From NCBI GenBank assembly GCA_023140905.1, contig JAGLKS010000093.1:1-8046 (forward strand): a DNA stretch of 8,046 nt, in the 5' to 3' direction. Position numbers and translations under genes: made by a program. This DNA comes from Alphaproteobacteria bacterium (GTDB lineage Bacteria > Pseudomonadota > Alphaproteobacteria > Micavibrionales > Micavibrionaceae). Below the pieces are notes generated by a model. That model ran no database searches and was not told where the DNA came from. It saw nothing but the letters and a program-made list of their open reading frames with translations. The stretch's first letter is position 1. Each line of letters begins with the position of its first letter. Positions 6,448 to 8,046 of this stretch are shown here, one piece after another.

Positions 6448-7665
6448 ATGCTTGATGGTAAAAAAATACTACTGATTATCTCCGGAGGAATAGCAGCCTA
6501 TAAAACGCTGGATCTTATCCGGATTTTACGCAAAGAAAACGCGCATGTAACATGTGTTCTAACGAAAGGCGGGGCACAATTTGTCACACCTTTGAGCGTA
6601 GCTGCCCTGTCAGAAAATCAGGTTTATGATGATCTCTGGTCACTTACTGATGAAACTCAAATGGGCCATATTCGCTTAAGCCGTGAGCATGATCTGATTA
6701 TTATAGCTCCCGGAAGTGCTCATATGATGGCTAAAATGGCGCATGGATTAGCTGATGATCTAGCCTCTACCCTGCTCTTAGCCTCTGATAAACCAATTAT
6801 GATTGCACCTGCAATGAACTCTGTTATGTGGAGACATAAAGCGACGCGAGCTAATGTGGACACATTGCTTGAGCGTGGGATAGTGTCTGTTGGTCCCAAT
6901 GAAGGAAATTTAGCTTGTGGAGAAAATGGCATTGGACGGATGAGTGAGCCTAACGAGATTATTTCTGCTATTAAGAAATTCTTTGCCAATAAACCATTAG
7001 AAGGCTTGCATGCTCTGGTTACTGCCGGGCCAACATATGAACCCCTTGATCCTGTACGTTTTATTGGAAACAGATCTTCTGGAAAACAAGGTTATGCTAT
7101 TGCGCACGCTTTATTAGAAGCAGGAGCACAAGTTACGTTAGTCAGCGGACCTACACGAGAAAACCCTGTTGATGGCGCAAATATGGTTTATGTCGAAACT
7201 GCGCTGGAAATGCTTGCCGCTTGTGAAAAAATTCTGCCTGTTGATATCTGCATTTGTAGTGCTGCCGTTAGTGACTGGCGAGCAAAAAAAGCTAATAATC
7301 AAAAAATCAAGAAAACATCTGATAATGAACCGCCTACTCTTTCTTTTGTAGAAAACCCGGACATTTTAAAAACAATCTCAAATCATAAAAATAAACGCCC
7401 TGATTTGGTCGTAGGCTTTGCCGCAGAAACAGAAAACATAGAAAGTTATGCCAGATCAAAACTTGAGCGTAAAGGATGCAACTGGATTATGGCTAATCTT
7501 GTTGGCAAAAATAGAAATGGCAAGGAAAAAGCTTTTGGTTCGGATGAAAATCAAATATATTTCTTCACACATGCAGATAAAAATCCGGAACCTTGGGAGC
7601 ATATGTCCAAAAAACATATTGCCCACCGTTTGGTTGCAAAAATTACAGAGCATTTTAAGAACTAA
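6448..7665 (+). CDS. coaBC: Bifunctional phosphopantothenoylcysteine decarboxylase / phosphopantothenate-cysteine ligase
   Basis: Performs two consecutive steps of coenzyme A synthesis: CTP-dependent ligation of cysteine to 4'-phosphopantothenate (CoaB), then FMN-dependent decarboxylation to 4'-phosphopantetheine (CoaC). The 405-residue protein has both domains at full length. The CoaC half (about 1-185) shows the flavin-binding SGGIAAYKT, catalytic His74 in GHIRLS, the PAMN motif at 121-124, and Cys157 of the substrate lid in NLACGENGIGRM. The CoaB half begins near 188 with VTAGPTYEPLDPVRFIGNRS, with Asn208 of the acyl-phosphate motif, then KIKK (286-289) and VGFAAET. Start ATG at 6448 aligns with family N-termini, but the bases before it (ATATAAAAA) contain no Shine-Dalgarno site. 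It is followed after 71 bases by dut, the usual bacterial pairing. Confidence 0.97.
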   Translation: MLDGKKILLIISGGIAAYKTLDLIRILRKENAHVTCVLTKGGAQFVTPLSVAALSENQVYDDLWSLTDETQMGHIRLSREHDLIIIAPGSAHMMAKMAHGLADDLASTLLLASDKPIMIAPAMNSVMWRHKATRANVDTLLERGIVSVGPNEGNLACGENGIGRMSEPNEIISAIKKFFANKPLEGLHALVTAGPTYEPLDPVRFIGNRSSGKQGYAIAHALLEAGAQVTLVSGPTRENPVDGANMVYVETALEMLAACEKILPVDICICSAAVSDWRAKKANNQKIKKTSDNEPPTLSFVENPDILKTISNHKNKRPDLVVGFAAETENIESYARSKLERKGCNWIMANLVGKNRNGKEKAFGSDENQIYFFTHADKNPEPWEHMSKKHIAHRLVAKITEHFKN

Positions 7666-7668
7666 TTA

Positions 7669-7696
7669 TTCGCAAATCAAAGTAACTCTGTATAAA
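7669..7696 (+). promoter_or_regulatory. Weak candidate promoter before dut
   Basis: TTCGCA (7669-7674, four of six) and TATAAA (7691-7696, five of six) lie 16 bases apart in the 71-base gap between coaBC and dut. No terminator separates the two genes, so read-through from coaBC is the simpler source of dut transcript. This site would be at most an internal promoter. Confidence 0.22.
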
Positions 7697-7736
7697 AAAT
7701 TGAACCATTAATAAATATAGTTTTGACTGGAAGAAT

Positions 7737-8046
7737 ATGACTAATAAATTAGATAATGAAATGAAATTGATAGCAGAAGAAGATATCTCTGTTGCACTAA
7801 AACCATTAGACCATGCTGTAGGCCTAAAATTGCCCAGTTACGCAACATCTCAATCTGCCGGGATGGATTTAACCGCAGCATTGGAGGAAGCTTTGGAATT
7901 AGGCCCCGGTGATCGTGCCCTTGTCCCAACAGGTTTATCTATTGCCTTACCGCAAGGTTTTGAAGCGCAAATCCGCCCTCGGTCAGGACTTGCTGCAAAA
8001 TATGGCATTACAGTTTTGAATTCTCCGGGAACTATTGATGCCGATT
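7737..8046 (+). CDS. dut: Deoxyuridine 5'-triphosphate nucleotidohydrolase (dUTPase), 5' part
   Basis: Trimeric dUTPase hydrolyses dUTP to dUMP and pyrophosphate, keeping uracil out of DNA and supplying the dTMP pathway. The window holds the first 103 codons; the gene runs off the right edge. Conserved motif 1 (SAGMDL, 40-45), motif 2 ([12 protein letters not shown], 80-91) and the start of motif 3 ([10 protein letters not shown], 94-103) are present, including Asp101, which corresponds to the catalytic-water Asp. The uracil-binding hairpin and the C-terminal P-loop-like arm lie beyond the window. ATG at 7737 follows GGAAG (7729-7733) with unusually short spacing and gives an N-terminus about 16 residues longer than E. 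coli Dut. ATG at 7761 is an alternative but has no ribosome site. It is probably co-transcribed with coaBC. Confidence 0.95.
   Translation, partial: MTNKLDNEMKLIAEEDISVALKPLDHAVGLKLPSYATSQSAGMDLTAALEEALELGPGDRALVPTGLSIALPQGFEAQIRPRSGLAAKYGITVLNSPGTIDAD

Noticed and set aside
7741..7929. Open frame on the minus strand within dut
   Set aside because: Its position is explained as the antisense shadow of the conserved dUTPase motifs on the plus strand.

Overview
The window reads as ordinary chromosomal core DNA of an AT-rich alphaproteobacterium (GC near 40% by eye). The lineage call rests on a Ros/MucR-family regulator, a family largely confined to Alphaproteobacteria, and on a murJ-trpS pair lying near tsaB, a neighbourhood I recall from many alphaproteobacterial genomes. 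The order or genus cannot be named from this sequence. I see no mobile element, CRISPR array, tRNA, rRNA or phage gene, and no gene-free stretch longer than 223 bases.

Layout: proC (14-850, +; proline synthesis) converges on a minus-strand block. In transcription order, right to left, the block is murJ (lipid II flippase), trpS (tryptophanyl-tRNA synthetase), an exported protein of unknown function with its own hairpin terminator, tsaB (t6A tRNA modification) and a MucR-like regulator. Divergent from murJ, across a 223-base spacer, is a small membrane-anchored acidic protein of 96 residues (6035-6325, +). It has a recognisable extended -10 promoter and a strong intrinsic terminator. It is followed by coaBC (coenzyme A synthesis) and the 5' part of dut (dUTPase), which runs off the right edge. 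The coaBC-dut order is a widely conserved pairing.

The genes are housekeeping functions: amino acid, cofactor and nucleotide metabolism, translation and cell-wall synthesis. They do not form a single pathway. The two genes with no assigned function are the exported 223-residue protein at 2351-3022 and the 96-residue acidic protein at 6035-6325.

I found no clear previously undescribed system. The points worth a second look are regulatory or comparative: a MucR-like protein missing one zinc ligand; similar GCATA/TATGC palindromes near the putative promoters of mucR and the 96-residue gene; a 13-base tandem repeat overlapping the likely coaBC promoter, with a very short leader lacking a Shine-Dalgarno site; and a murJ-to-tsaB neighbourhood without the nifU-like and rimI genes often found there.
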